A stretch of 64,000 bases of DNA from Stictocephala bisonia (taxonomy: Eukaryota > Arthropoda > Insecta > Hemiptera > Membracidae): contig JAQJVL010002569.1 in NCBI GenBank assembly GCA_035578905.1, forward strand, positions 27,521-91,520. Reading direction: 5' to 3'. Position 1 is the stretch's first letter, and every line of letters starts with the position of its first letter. Below the pieces are notes generated by a model, which saw only the letters and a program-made list of their open reading frames with translations, had not been told where the DNA came from and did no database searches. Shown here piece by piece: positions 31,520 to 43,500 of the stretch. A program made the translations under genes and the position numbers.

Positions 31520-32500
31520 TGATGTTATTACAGATAAGAAATATTTCTCTACTATTTAATTTTTATTTTTGATTCAGAAATGAAATGAAAACAGTGTTTA
31601 TTTACAATGTAATGACGTCTACAGTTCTACCTTTTGTCGTTTCTCCCTTTCACAACAGTAAATTATTTGCATTCAAACGACAGTCAAATTATAGCAAAAC
31701 TAATAATATACTTTTATATTATAATACATATTTATGAAATAAATAAATAATGTGATATAAATAACAAATACATAAATACGCTTGCTTACATAAACGAACC
31801 ACGATACAAACAGTCCTCTCACATGTTACAGCCAGCCCAGACCCATCCCCACTCCTGCCGGAATTCACGCAACAACAATTCCTTGACCCCAGATGGGACC
31901 TATTATCGATTATTTTAAAATTTTCAGGAAGATTCCATAAATGACATGAATTGACTATCGATTATTCATTGAGGATAGTTGTTCTATGGCCTGGAGTTGA
32001 TAGTAAGAGAGCTAAGAGAACTAAGTTGGGACATAAGGGAACAAGTTGGGAGCTAAGAGAACAAGTACAGTATAGTTCTCAGACATAAGACGGTAATTAT
32101 GAATTGACAATGACGTGCAACAAAGTGATGATGTATTATGATGATTCATTTCTGAACAGTTTGCTGCTAAAAAGGCGTACAGTGATCATCTTACCGTAAG
32201 TTTAAAATGAAACGGATGTATAATATCTATCAATAAAAAATAAAACAATTATAGTCTTCTAAGACACTTTAAGATTCTTAAATATTATTCATTCAAATAA
32301 GCCTTCTTGTCTAGTGATATAAATGTGTTTACTTACAGCTCTACTTGATAACTGCATTCATTATTGTTTTTAAATTAAGTAAGAATATTGATGGAATAAA
32401 TCATCAAGTATAACAATATACAGTTTAGAAGAGAAGTCCCACAACAACTTAATTATTTCTTAATCTTAGAACTTAGGCTTAAGCGGCCGGTGTCATAACT
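29796..32500. other. AT-rich DNA with isolated satellite-like monomer and poly-T tract
   Basis: At 30078-30132 a fragment (GTGATCTCCATAACGAGGGA) matches the satellite at 33288-34860. At 31480-31516 there is an uninterrupted run of 37 T. Around 32010-32070 a short degenerate tandem (GAGCTAAGAGAACTAAG) is seen. A GC-richer patch at 31820-31900 has no recognisable coding. No gene found. Confidence 0.55.
31480..31516. repeat. Poly-T tract
   Basis: A run of 37 T. It might be the poly-A tail of a minus-strand retroposed copy, but the sequence to its right shows no recognisable element. Confidence 0.9.
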
Positions 32501-32502
32501 AG

Positions 32503-32618
32503 AATCTACAGTTTCCGGTGACAACCGCGTCAAGGTTTTCTACAATATTTACAAGATGACCATCTTGTAAATATTGTAGATAGTACCTTGACGTGGTTGT
32601 CACCGGAAACTGTAGATT
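32503..32618. repeat. 116-bp foldback
   Basis: Arms 32503-32558 and 32561-32618 are complementary with about four differences around a 2-base centre (GATG-AC-CATC). The arm contains TTTCCGGTGACAACCGCGTC and CTACAATATTTACAAGATG. A related single arm occurs at 42736-42782 (CGGTGATAACCGTACCAAGG ... TTTACAAGAT) beside a hammerhead-like motif, so this may be a head-to-head pair of Penelope-type ends. Confidence 0.85.
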
Positions 32619-33287
32619 TTAATTATTTCTTAACGATTACAGATAAAGCAATAAAATACACCATTACAGCACCTATTAATATCTACTTTTTAAAATAATT
32701 ACCATTTTTCTTTCATATCATAGGAAGTATATAAGTTAAATGTTTATTAAAACATACAAATAATTGCAAAATTGCTTATAAATTACATTAATATAAATTA
32801 CATTATTATATAAATTAATTAATTGCTTACAAGTAGTGAAATAAAACTACTTGATAATTCGTTAATTTTTCTCAATAGTAAAAATTATATATTTTAGCAT
32901 GCTTAGTGAAACTAGAATGTAAGTTGACAAACTACGTATATATTATGTTATATATGTACATTTTTGTTTTGAAAATATGTTTCATTATTGAGCTCGTTGA
33001 TTATTTTGATATACGATACAATTTCCATTACTCTTTAAAATTCCCAGTTTTAATATAAAACTGGGTATATTGCAGAGTCTTCAATATTTTAGAAGTAATT
33101 TCTTTTTAATTGAAATATACTCAGTATGATGTTATGTGCTCAATATTTCTTTTGAAAGTAAAAATTGTGGACGAAAAATAGTATCTTATACCTACAGTTT
33201 ACTTCAAACCACAACTAAACCACCCACAACTTATATCCATTTCGGGGGATCCTTTATCATATCCATATTAAAGGTTCACGGGAGGTG

Positions 33288-34860
33288 TCATTTAACAATA
33301 TAACCTCTAGAGATAGGTGTGGATGCAAGAGAGTTGGGTGTTGGCCACAGTTCCCCTTCAAACCACCAGAATACGCTATCAGGCAACTCTCCACTGTTCT
33401 CCATAACGAGGGAACCCTGTATCATTTATGAACTTGATCTCTAGAAGTACTTGTGGATATGAGAGAGCTGGCTGTTGGCTACAGTTTCCATTCAAACCAC
33501 CAGAATACGCTATCAGGTAACTCCACTGATCTCCATAACGAGGGAACCTTGTATCATTTATGAACTTGATCTCTAGAAGTAGTTATGGATATGAGAGAGC
33601 TGGCTGTTGGCCACATTTCCCCTTCAAACCACCAGAATACGCTATCAGGTAACTTTCCACTGATCTCCATAACGAGGGAACCTTGTATCATTAATGAACT
33701 TGATCTCTAGAAGTAGTTATGGATATGAGAAAGCTGGCTGTTGGCCACATTTCCCCTTCAAACCACCAGAATACGCTATCAGGTAACTCTCCACTGTTTT
33801 GCATAACGAGGGAACCTTGTATCATTTATGAACTTAATCTCTAGAAGTACTTGTGGATATGAGATAGCTGTTGGCCACAGTTCCCCTTCATACCACCAGA
33901 ATACGCTATCAGGTAACTCTCCACTGATCTCCATAACGAGGGAACCTTGTATCATTTATGAACTTGATCTCTAGAAGTAGTTATGGATATGAGATAGCTG
34001 TTGGCCACATTTCCCCTTCAAACCACCAGAATACGCTATCAGGTAACTCTCCACTGTTTTGCATAACGAGGGAACCTTGTATCATTTATGAACTTGATCT
34101 CTAGAAGTAGTTATGGATATGAGAGAGCTGGCTGTTGGCCACATTTCCCCTTCAAACCACCAGAATACGCTATCAGGTAACTCTCCACTGATCGCCATAA
34201 CGAGGGAACCTTGTATCATTTATGAACTTCATCTCTAGAAGTAGTTTTGGAGATGAGATAGCTGTTGGCCACATTTCCCCTTCAAACCACCAGAATACGC
34301 TATCAGGTAACTCTCCACTGTTCTGCATAACGAGGGAACCTTGTTTCATTTATGAACTTGATCTCTAAAAGTATTTGTGGATATGAGAGAGCTGGCTGTT
34401 GGCTACAGTTTCCCTTCAAACCACCAGAATACGCTATCAGGTAACTCTCAACTGATATCCATAATGAGGGAACCTTGTATCATCAACTTGACTTCTAGAG
34501 ATATTTTTGGATATGAGAGAGTTTGCTGTTGGGCAACACCCCACTGATCTACTTAACGAGGGAACCTTGCACAATATATAAACCTGATCTTTAGAGATAC
34601 TTGTTAATGTAAGAGGGTTGAATGTTTGCCACAGTCTTCTCAATAAAACCCCTCTCCCCACAACAGGATACGATATGAGAGTCAATAGAATCCCAGTAAT
34701 CTCCATGACAGGTAATCTTGTACCATTTATCAACCTAACCTCTAGAGTGGCTTGTGGTTGCAAGAGGCTTAGCTGCCCCAGTTTGTCTTCTCACCACCAG
34801 AATACTCTATCAGTAAACAGACGTCCCACTGATCTCTATACCAAGGTATGTAGTAATACA
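33288..34860. repeat. ~130-bp satellite array
   Basis: About eleven tandem copies of a unit containing CTTCAAACCACCAGAATACG, CTATCAGGTAACTCTCCACT, GATCTCCATAACGAGGGAAC, CTTGTATCATTTATGAACTT, GATCTCTAGAAGTAGTTATG and GAGAGCTGGCTGTTGGCCAC. Some units lack a few bases of GAGAGCTGGCT, so unit length alternates near 127 and 136. The central units are closest to each other and the outer ones are diverged, the normal pattern of unequal exchange. Isolated monomers lie at 30078-30132, 56385-56490 and 57030-57150. Confidence 0.95.
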
Positions 34861-36940
34861 ACATATCATCATTATTGCAATCTATGTAATGAAATGACCG
34901 TTAAAATTTATTTAGGATTACAAAGAAGAAATTGTTATAACAATTATGTCGCTTGTTCTGCTGGTAAGAACTTCTTCTGACAAATAACTTACTGTAGGTT
35001 CATATACAATGTGTAATGTTTGTTTTAATTTAACTGAGAACAGTCATGTTTAAGAGCAAAATAAAATAAAGACATTGTATAACAAAAATATGTTTTAGAT
35101 TAGTATTACTAATCTCTTCATAGACGTGAAGTCCATTACATAATAATTTATTGATTTTATATTTTATCTCTGTACATATTGAGTAAATGGTTAGAATCTG
35201 AATATTTAAAAATACTTTAAACACGATTAAAAATACTATCGAACTCAAAAAAATAAGTAACCTAACCTAACTTTACATATGATAGCTAACCTATCCGAGT
35301 ATTTCCGCATATAACAAAAGTTAATCTTTATCGGTAACTATCAATATATTTCAATTTAAATCAATTTATTTTTAAATTTATTGAAAGAGATTGAAAGAGA
35401 GTCTCTGAAAGAGATTTTCCATTAGATTGGATAATTACAACGTATTTCGTTAATTTAATACACAAATCTTGTAATGTTGAAGTCATGAAGCGAACTTCAT
35501 GGGTATAAAGGGGGAAGTTAAAATAGGGGAAGTTAAAAATAATAGTCACGATTATTATCTATACTAAAGATAATTTATTTATTTTAATTTCGGTTAATAT
35601 TTAACTAACATCTGGTTAATATTATGTGAGCTATCATCTTGTCAAAAACTCACCAAACATAATTAATTTGAGACAATTAGTAATCACAGTTATTGTTCTT
35701 TTTATTCTTATATAACTTTTTCTTAAACACGTCATAAATTATTAATTGATAAACATTAAAGATAATGACAAAAACAAAAAAGCATATTGATCCAGACTAA
35801 AACTAAGCGAGTACACTTTAGGAGGAAAGTTCAAACGGAGCAGTATAGAGAAAGCCGTCTGAAGATCCAACAATGGAGTGAACCGGGAAATGGAATTATA
35901 TGATGCGTATGATAGGTGGAAGGGGAGTGCGCCATTCAGTTCAACAACGACTCGTGTCGACATTGTGCATTACAGTAGTGTATTTATGTCATAGTTTAGT
36001 GTCCTATATACTTCTATAGCCTTACATGATTGACATATTATCAACGCTCAATAAAGTAATATGTAAGAAAAGTTTATCATTCAATAGACTTAAAATGAGA
36101 TGGTCAAGCTGATAAATTAAATATTTACGCAAAATCATTTATATAATCGTAGAAATAGATTAATTTAACAGACAGAAACTTAATTTAGTAAATTTTAATT
36201 CAAAAATATAAAAATAGATACAAGTATTTTACCCTTTTTTCAAAAAATAACCCTGGTTTATAAAATTCAAATCACTGAATATGTTTTAACTCAGCATATG
36301 AATTTTTTTTACTTTAAAGGCACACAAATGTAAAAACGTTTAATAAATTAACTAAAGTACAGAAACATAATTTTTTTTTCAATAGGTAGACCTTGGGAAC
36401 TACGGCACTTACTTTTCACTTGTTGTAAAACGCGCAAATCTAACATTGTTCGTTGGTGTAATCCCTATATAGATCATTAATTTTAGAACACATTTATTTC
36501 TTTTCATTATAACTTCGTACCTAACCTAAAAAATTACCGATTTCCTAGTACAACAATAGTCTGACCTGATGGCCGACTCCATGTCAGATAACATTGATTA
36601 GCCCTGCTCACTTTTGTAGGGCAAGAAGTCATTAATGACTGAAAATGTAGCCCATAACTTTGATTAAATTTTTTTTAATCCTTGTTAAATGGTCATTAAT
36701 ATGATCAGGCTTCTGAAAAGTATTTGAACATTATATTTAAATTTTTAAATTAAGTGGCAAAATTATAACAATTTTAAAATATTTTCTGTATCATTTTAAG
36801 CTCTTTATTGGTTACAGTAAGATTTTAAAAGACCTTAGCATGAGTCAGAACAAAGTATTTATTTCATTTTTTCAACTGTCTTATTTATGTATATTTGCTC
36901 TGTATATGAAAAATGTTTGAAAAATATAGGTAGATATTAC
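34861..36940. other. AT-rich DNA, no gene seen
   Basis: No convincing frame. A short GAAAGAGATT tandem lies at 35380-35420, and a more GC-balanced patch at 35800-35970 has a 73-codon minus-strand frame with no family resemblance. Confidence 0.5.
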
Positions 36941-36942
36941 TA

Positions 36943-36985
36943 GCTGAGGGTACCAGAGCTTCACTGTGGGGTTTTGTTTTTGTTG
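36943..36985 (+). repeat. TE edge-like motif
   Basis: ATTACTAGCTGAGGGTACC with GCTTCACTGTGGGG resembles the ACTAGCTGACCC... edge of abundant insect TEs. It directly precedes the tandem array. Confidence 0.3.
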
Positions 36986-36989
36986 CTGC

Positions 36990-38215
36990 AAATACACCCC
37001 CGAAAACCACTCAGAGCTACCCATGTTGATTAAGGGTGGCTACCCATGTTCATCACGGGCGCTACACTAGATGGTCATTGTTGGCTACCCACTTTGATCA
37101 CTTCAACTACCCAAGATCATTAATGGTTCCCAAGTCAATCACGTGTGCCACACAAGATTTTACACAAGATGGTCATGGTGGCTACTCACTTTGATCACTT
37201 CAACTACCCAAGATCATTAATGGTTCCCAAGTCAATCACGTGTGCCACACAAGATTCTACACAAGATGGTCATGGTGGCTACCCACTTTGATCACTTCAA
37301 CTACCCAAGATCATTAATGGTTCCCAAGTCAATCACGTGTGCCACACAAGATTCTACACAAGATGGTCATGGTGGCTACCCAATTTGATCACTTCAACTA
37401 CCCAAGATCATTAATGGTTCCCAAGCCAATCACGTGTGCCACACAAGATTCTACACAAGATGGTCATGGTTGGCTACCCACTTTGATCACTTCAACTACC
37501 CAAGATCATTAATGGTTCCCAAGCCAATCACGTGTGCCACACAAGATTCTACACTAGATGGTCCTTGTTGGCTACCCACTTTGATCACTCCAACTACCCA
37601 AGATCATTAATGGTTCCCAAGCCAATCACGTGTGCCACACAANNNNNNNNNNNNNNNNNNNNNNNNNNNNNNNNNNNNNNNNNNNNNNNNNNNNNNNNNN
37701 NNNNNNNNNNNNNNNNNNNNNNNNNNNNNNNNNNNNNNNNNNNNNNNNNNNNNNNNNNNNNNNNACACTAGATGGCCTTTTTGGGGCTACCCACTTTGTC
37801 ACTCCAATCCCCAAGATCATTAAGGGTTTCCCCAAGCCATCACGTGTGGCCACACAAGATTCTACACAAGATGGTCATTGTTGGCTACCCACTTTGATCA
37901 CTTCAACTGCCCAAGATCATTAATGGTTCCCAAGCCAATCACGTGTGCCACACAAGATTCTACACAAGATGGTCATGGTTGGCTACCCACTTTGATCACT
38001 CCAACTACCCAACATGATCATTAATGGTGCCCAAGTCAATCACGTGTGCCCCACAAGTTAATCATGGGTGCTATCTATCAAGGGTGCTAACCAAGTTGAT
38101 CACAGGCTTCACAATTAAGACTGTCACTTCTCAAGTTCAGGGGCTACCCAACTTGATCTTTGTTTCAAACACAAATTAACTATGGTGGCTACCCAAGTTG
38201 ATCTGAGACGCAAAC
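36990..38215. repeat. ~97-bp tandem array with assembly gap
   Basis: About ten units of TGGCTACCCACTTTGATCAC, TTCAACTACCCAAGATCATT, AATGGTTCCCAAGTCAATCA, CGTGTGCCACACAAGATTCT, ACACAAGATGGTCATGG. Units are near-identical in the middle and diverged at both edges. A 122-base run of N (37643-37764) interrupts it. The unit directly after the gap has inserted bases in homopolymers (for example CCTTTTTGGGGCTACCC, AAGGGTTTCCCCAAG). Confidence 0.96.
37643..37764. other. Assembly gap
   Basis: 122 undetermined bases inside the tandem array; true copy number of the array is therefore unknown. Confidence 1.
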
Positions 38216-39300
38216 TTCGTAGATCGTTGCGCTCTTGTCAAGTCACTGGTGTAATTCTACTATTTTTCTGCACATTACATATTCATATTAAAATAAAAAC
38301 CTTTTATGTTAAGTTGCACAGTAGCTCTTTCGTTCGTATCTGGAATGAATAACAAATGCTCTGATTGGTCGGTATGAGAATACTCATTGTCTACCGTATT
38401 TTAGCTTATTGAGATGAAATATTTTAATATCACTTTTTGGTAAAACTGTAGAGCCTACAAAACATTTGAGCCAAGTTTCATGGTCCAAAACCTTACACTT
38501 TCGAGAAATTGTGATTATTCAGTCAAACCTATTTGGTTTTCATAAATACATTTAGATCTATTTTTGATTATTTAAGCATCTTATTGGTTCCGGAAACGGA
38601 AATTAATACATCCAAATAAAATGCCAAGTAAACTATTAATTCCGAAATAATATGTTAAAAGGTTCTGACGTAGGACCATAAAATGTCTTTTGGTAAATGT
38701 TAAGATTTGTACATAATTAATGAATTAGTAGGCCCATAATAATTATATATAATGTTTAACAACTATTATACAGGCAACATTTTATGTAATTCTTAATTAT
38801 ATTTAACAATACATATTATTTAATTTTTTTATATATTTTTTTTACTATCCATTTACATGATTTACAGCGGACCTTCCATGCAACCAGTACGATTGACTCC
38901 AGTAATTCGACCAGTATCTGATATTATAATTGTATAGTTACATTACGAAGTTGATAATTTGTTTAGTATTTTTAATTGTATATAATGAAATTTATGTATG
39001 CTTATATGTATTGTTAAAAGTGTGGTATAGCCTAATGTTAAAAGGGGAATCATAACGTAAATACACTGAAGCAAATGGCAAACACCATTAGGTTACAATT
39101 CAGTTTGACTGAGAGGTTAATAGGGATGGAAATGATATATATATATATATGTATCGGAAATATAATTAATGTTATAAGATGAACAAACACTCCAGTAAAT
39201 AAATTTTAATTGTGTAAGGCCTTTCGGTAACAAAGTTACCATCTTTAGACAACCAAATCATCATTAAATATATATCCATCCAGTAAGAAACGAGCTTGAA
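38216..39300. other. AT-rich DNA, no gene seen
   Basis: No frame or repeat assigned apart from a short (AT)n run near 39138-39151. Confidence 0.55.
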
Positions 39301-39954
39301 GAATGATGTATTGGAAATATCTATAAATATGTTTCGATTTATCGATATGTTAGTATCGATAATTTCTTACGATAATATCGGCCATATCTATATTTTTGTA
39401 CGATATATCATATTACTCAATATTGACTTTATTCTTTCTCCTCAAAATCATCACGATTCGATGAAAAAAACATTTAAAATGCCTCTTATGCGTACAAAAT
39501 ATGCACTACAGTAATAAAGTAACTTTTTTTGAGGTTATTGATCTAAAATATAGTTTAATATAGACTAATGGGTGGAAGTTTAGAGTTCATAAGAATCTCT
39601 ATGGCGTTTTAAAATGTGAAAAGGAAAAATAACAAAGTTAGTAAATTATTCTTTTATAGTTAGCATAATTATTTAAGGTATAAAATTATTCTTATTTTGA
39701 ATAATTTCATTCAATGTCACAGACCACAAATTGTTTCGTGTAGGTAAATGTATTCAACTGTTACATTCAGTAGCTATTCTAAATACTGACAGCAACACAT
39801 GAGTGTATTTTTGGTCATGACATAAGAGTAAATGTAGAATTGTAAATAGATCAATCATTTACAATTCGACATATCGGTTACCAGATCAATATTTGGTTTG
39901 TGATGTATTGATAATTCGATATATCGATATGTTAAAAATATGTTGCCGTCCCTA
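39301..39954 (-). mobile_element. Non-autonomous hAT-like element, copy 1
   Basis: Strand is given relative to copy 2 (59137-59909), to which it is an inverted match. Shared blocks include ATATGTTTC, TATCGATAT..TAGTA.CGATA, ATCGGCCATATC, CGATATATCATAT, CTCCTCAAAAT.ATCACGATTC, GCCTCTTATG and GAGTGTATTTTTGGTCATGA. The right end is CGTCCCTA. Dense ATCGATA motifs and a TAGGGATG-type end are usual in insect hAT elements. An inner 72-codon frame (39296-39514) has no transposase resemblance. No target duplication was recognisable. Confidence 0.65.
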
Positions 39955-40582
39955 GAGGTCAGAGGGTGAGTTCTTTGAGGTAACCCTGAATGATCCATTA
40001 CCACGTGGTATTCAGTACAGGATTACTGTGATATTGAGATGGAGGGAGTTCCTTGTAACATCGCGTAAATTCAGTTATGCGCTTTGATGACAACCTTTTA
40101 GTATGTTCCTCTTGATATAATTATTATCTAAAGCTGCAATTTTATTTCTTATCAAAGACGATTGTGTATCTGTGCTATTCATATTACGACAAGGTCGAGT
40201 TTATAAAATTTAGAATCTCAAACTTGGTTTTAAAGTTTACCTGACTGTAAGTACTGCCTATTTAGATTCTAGCATAATAGGTATTTTCAGTTCAATACAT
40301 TTTAGGTTCTATAGGTGTATGGGAAATTTCATAGTTTGAGTTGAAATCACAATTTTGACATATTTTCTGTTGTTTTATTTTTATTGTTATTTTTATACCT
40401 TTTAATAGTATATTTTGTGTAAATAAAGTAAATAATTATAACATAAAATAAATCTTGGAATAAAGTATCTGAAAAGATAACGACAAGTTAAAACTATTAT
40501 TTTACCATGAACCAAATTTTAATCAGTTCAAAAACTATTTGTCCATACTGTTTTAAGTTTTTACTTAGTTTTTTTATGTCTA

Positions 40583-40602
40583 AGTGGGTGGGTGGGTCAA
40601 TA
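40583..40602. repeat. Minisatellite family fragment (reverse orientation)
   Basis: AGTGGGTGGGTGGGTCAATA is the complement of the TATTGACCCACCCACCCACT core of minisatellite loci 1-3. Only about half a unit is present. Confidence 0.6.
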
Positions 40603-40639
40603 CTATCTAAGTATGGATTAGGCTATAACCTATATGAGC

Positions 40640-40715
40640 TATGGCCATTGATTATGTAATCAATGACATATATAATCAATGATCATATACGTTATGTAAT
40701 CATTGACATGGTCAA
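40640..40715. repeat. Nested palindromes (ATTGATTATGTAATCAAT)
   Basis: CATTGATTATGTAATCAATG (about 40648-40667) is a near-perfect palindrome. The ATCAATGA / TAATCATTGACAT blocks recur twice more in the next 45 bases. No known binding function can be assigned. Confidence 0.6.
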
Positions 40716-41208
40716 CGAAATTACTAATTTGGGCTCTCTGCACGTAACTCATTAAGAACCTGTAGATTTAAATTTTATAAACCCTTTGAAAAGTCTATTG
40801 ATGCATTAAGACTGTCACTTGTATAAACAATATATTTCTTTTAGTGATAGTTTAAATGTATGCAATATCTATGAATATAACTTTTAAATGTTTCATTAAT
40901 TGTTTTAGAAGTCAAAAAGTTACACTACATGAAATTAACACTACAATACGTTTTGACGTGTTTACAAAAAATACTTCTTTTTAACACCAAATTTTATTTT
41001 ACAATCTGTTACAATCATATAACAATAATTTCTGAATTGGTTTATGGAATTTATTTGCAATATCTGATTTTTGTAATTATTATTAAAAAGTTGTTAAATT
41101 TTATAAAATCAGTCATTGTTAACGTACTTGTAGGTAGGGAAATATCAACCACCATGATATGTTTCTTCCATCTAGGTATAGGCCTATAGCACTACCTCGG
41201 GCTATTCA

Positions 41209-41670
41209 TACACGGTGGAAAATGGAAATCCTTTCAAAAAAACGTTATTTTTTCATAGATCATTTAACGATTTATTTATTTATTTTTTTAATAATTGTGT
41301 TCCATAAAGTATAATTTTATGATCATAATAACTTACTAGATACCATTGAAAAGCGGAGAATAATATTGTTGAAATTAGTTACTTTGAAATTCAAATGACC
41401 GCTCCTCTGGAAAGTATAAACTTTTCGAAGTCCGGTTTGCGGCAATTAATTTCTCTTGAATATATCTTTCATTTGATACCAAACTGGACCTAGGCTTACG
41501 TTAAAGATTTTCGTTCAATTCCTCGCGGGCCGTCCCCCTGAAAAGATAAAATGTCACTGATGGCGTCAAAAAGTATTTTCTTTTGAACCATAATTATATA
41601 CTTCGCTTTTACAAGTGAAGTCATACAAAAGTTATGAAAGCGTATCCATATTTTTTTTCTACCCTCTATA
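41209..41670. mobile_element. MITE copy 2
   Basis: Second copy of the element at 24171-24645, same orientation. Left end CGGTGGAAAATGGAAATCC; right-end complement GAGGGTAGAAAAAAAATATG. TATA lies at the right end and TACA at the left. It is 462 bases long with the same interior order. A SINE follows 20 bases later. Confidence 0.8.
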
Positions 41671-41687
41671 GCTGACGCCATGATGAA

Positions 41688-41860
41688 ATGTGCCGTCGTG
41701 GTGGCTCAGTGGATAAGGCTTGGACTGCGGAGGGCAAGTTCCAAGGTTCGAATCCCCACTGAGCCAACGGTCGGTACTTCATTCGTTGAATAAAGTTGAC
41801 GCACATGCCTGTCGCCATGTCAACTGGCGAGTGAAGTTAAAATTTTAATAATAATTAATA
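41688..41860 (+). mobile_element. tRNA-derived SINE, family 1 (copy C)
   Basis: The best copy of the family: GTGGTGGCTCAGTGGATAAG (A-box region), AAGGTTCGAATCCCCACTG (B box), then ACGGTCGGTACTTCATTCG, GAATAAAGTTGACGC, GTCAACTGGCGAGTGAAG and an A/T-rich tail. The head resembles a tRNA but lacks a paired acceptor stem. Confidence 0.82.
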
Positions 41861-42729
41861 AAACGTGTCTACATTTTCTTTTTATTAATAAGAAACTTGT
41901 TAATATCATGATGAAGAAAACTTAAATTATAAAATTATCACGTCTTATTGAGTATTTTATAATTTATTAAAACTGACATAATCTAATAAAATTATATAAA
42001 GTATCCTTCAGGCCTTTTTAAACCAGTTGCTTCTTGCTTTTGACGATGAAAACCTCGTTTTCGGAGGGTCACACATAGTTTATACATTTTTATAGGATTT
42101 TGATTTTACAAACTATAACCCACTGATATATCGGAAGCTTGGTATAAAAGAGATCGTCAATTAATTGTACTTGCTTACACTTCAAAAACGTTACGGCGCT
42201 TAACCGTGATTCAGCTACCACTCTGTATTACAGGAATTGCCTAACAGCTATTGTGAAGGCACTATAACACATCATGCACGATATTTGGCAGACAAAATTA
42301 CATTACAACAGCTTTTAGTAGATGTACTATATTTAGATCTCTTGTAGATATAAAATCTAAGTTTACAGGCAAAGGGAGAAAGGTAGAGACCAAGGGTTGA
42401 TTAAGAGCTCTGAACGGATCATAAACCCACGTCTCCCCAGATGTTAATATAAGGACATGATGAGGAACGCACCTGGACACCCAGTACAGTTACTCCGGCT
42501 AATATTCGGTACAGATCTGCTGTAGCGTAATAAATATGTGAACAAATCACAATCAGTATTTTTACAAGAGTATTCATAAGAAAAATATTGTTTTTAATAT
42601 TAATAAAAACACATTATTTAACCTGCTACCTAGCAAAAACAATCGATTTTAATTAGGTAATTCTTTGAGGCATATATTTTTGTTTACATTCTTCTATAAT
42701 TAAAAAGACATTAATATAAAGCATAATCT
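41861..42729. other. No feature seen
   Basis: AT-rich DNA without recognisable coding; a 60-codon minus-strand frame near 42300-42480 shows no family resemblance. Confidence 0.5.
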
Positions 42730-42860
42730 TTATTTTTCGGTGATAACCGTACCAAGGAGCTATCTACATGTTTACAAGATAAACGGATGTTTCGACCATG
42801 CTAATCATGATGCGGCACCTTCAGTGGTATCACTGAGACTGAGATCGGCGAATAACCGAT
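42730..42860 (-). repeat. Penelope-type end remnant
   Basis: On the minus strand: CACTGAAGGTGCCGCATC ... CATGGTCGAAACATCC, then TTATCTTGTAAACATGTAGA and CCTTGGTACGGTTATCACCG. The CTGAAGG...GTCGAAAC order is the hammerhead-like signature, and the following block matches the arm of the 32503-32618 foldback. Confidence 0.5.
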
Positions 42861-43099
42861 CTAACCGAATTACTGATTCTAAGATCTAAGAATATAAAAC
42901 AGCTTCAATCAGTAATAAATACATTAGATTTTGATGGTTCTATACATAAAAAATCAATAGGCCTACCTATGACAACAGAGAATCACCCCCATCTTAATAA
43001 CATGGGGTTATTTCAACAGTTCGATACAGTTGTTCTACCCTTTCATTCAAATTTTTCTAGTGTACCTTTGTCCTTGAAGCTTGATATTCTTATCCATAG

Positions 43100-43500
43100 A
43101 TGAGACACCGACACAACTTTGTATTTATTTTAAGGCGAACATAAATTGTTTCATACATGAGTGTAGGATGATTGTTGATGATCTGTGTAGTCTGGTTACT
43201 AACTGAGTTCGGCTTAGCTCAGAAAGGGCCATTTATTGATAGTCCAATTCCCAGGCCAACTTAGGAACATACAAATTTACGTGGAATCCGAACCACGTAG
43301 TATTGGTCTGATGTTTAGCTAACTGACAGGCCTGGTACTCATTTCTTTCCCCTACACAGCATCTGGACACTAACTAACATCCAACATGGACACTCCAGAT
43401 TGCTCCAGTAGGGTTCACGCCGATAATAACCATTGAGCGGACGCAATGTCAGTGTTTAGAGTATAGAACTTATCGCCTACAATATCCACAACATTTTTAA
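43100..43500 (-). mobile_element. SINE-like family 2, copy g
   Basis: A long copy with landmarks GAGACACCGACACAACTTTG (tail end), GAGTTCGGCTTAGCTCAGAA, GTGGAATCCGAACCACGTAG, TTGGTCTGATGTTTAGCTAA, CATTGAGCGGACGCAATGTC and ATCGCCTACAATATCC. It lacks a clear poly-A tail. Confidence 0.75.

Noticed and set aside
33288..34860. Possible CRISPR-like or phage direct repeats
   Set aside because: Units of ~130 bases with no spacer-repeat structure; an ordinary satellite.
37532..37923. Frames running through the N gap
   Set aside because: They contain undetermined residues and only translate the tandem unit.
39296..39514. 72-codon frame as a hAT transposase piece
   Set aside because: No conserved hAT residues, and the matching region of the other copy is not open.
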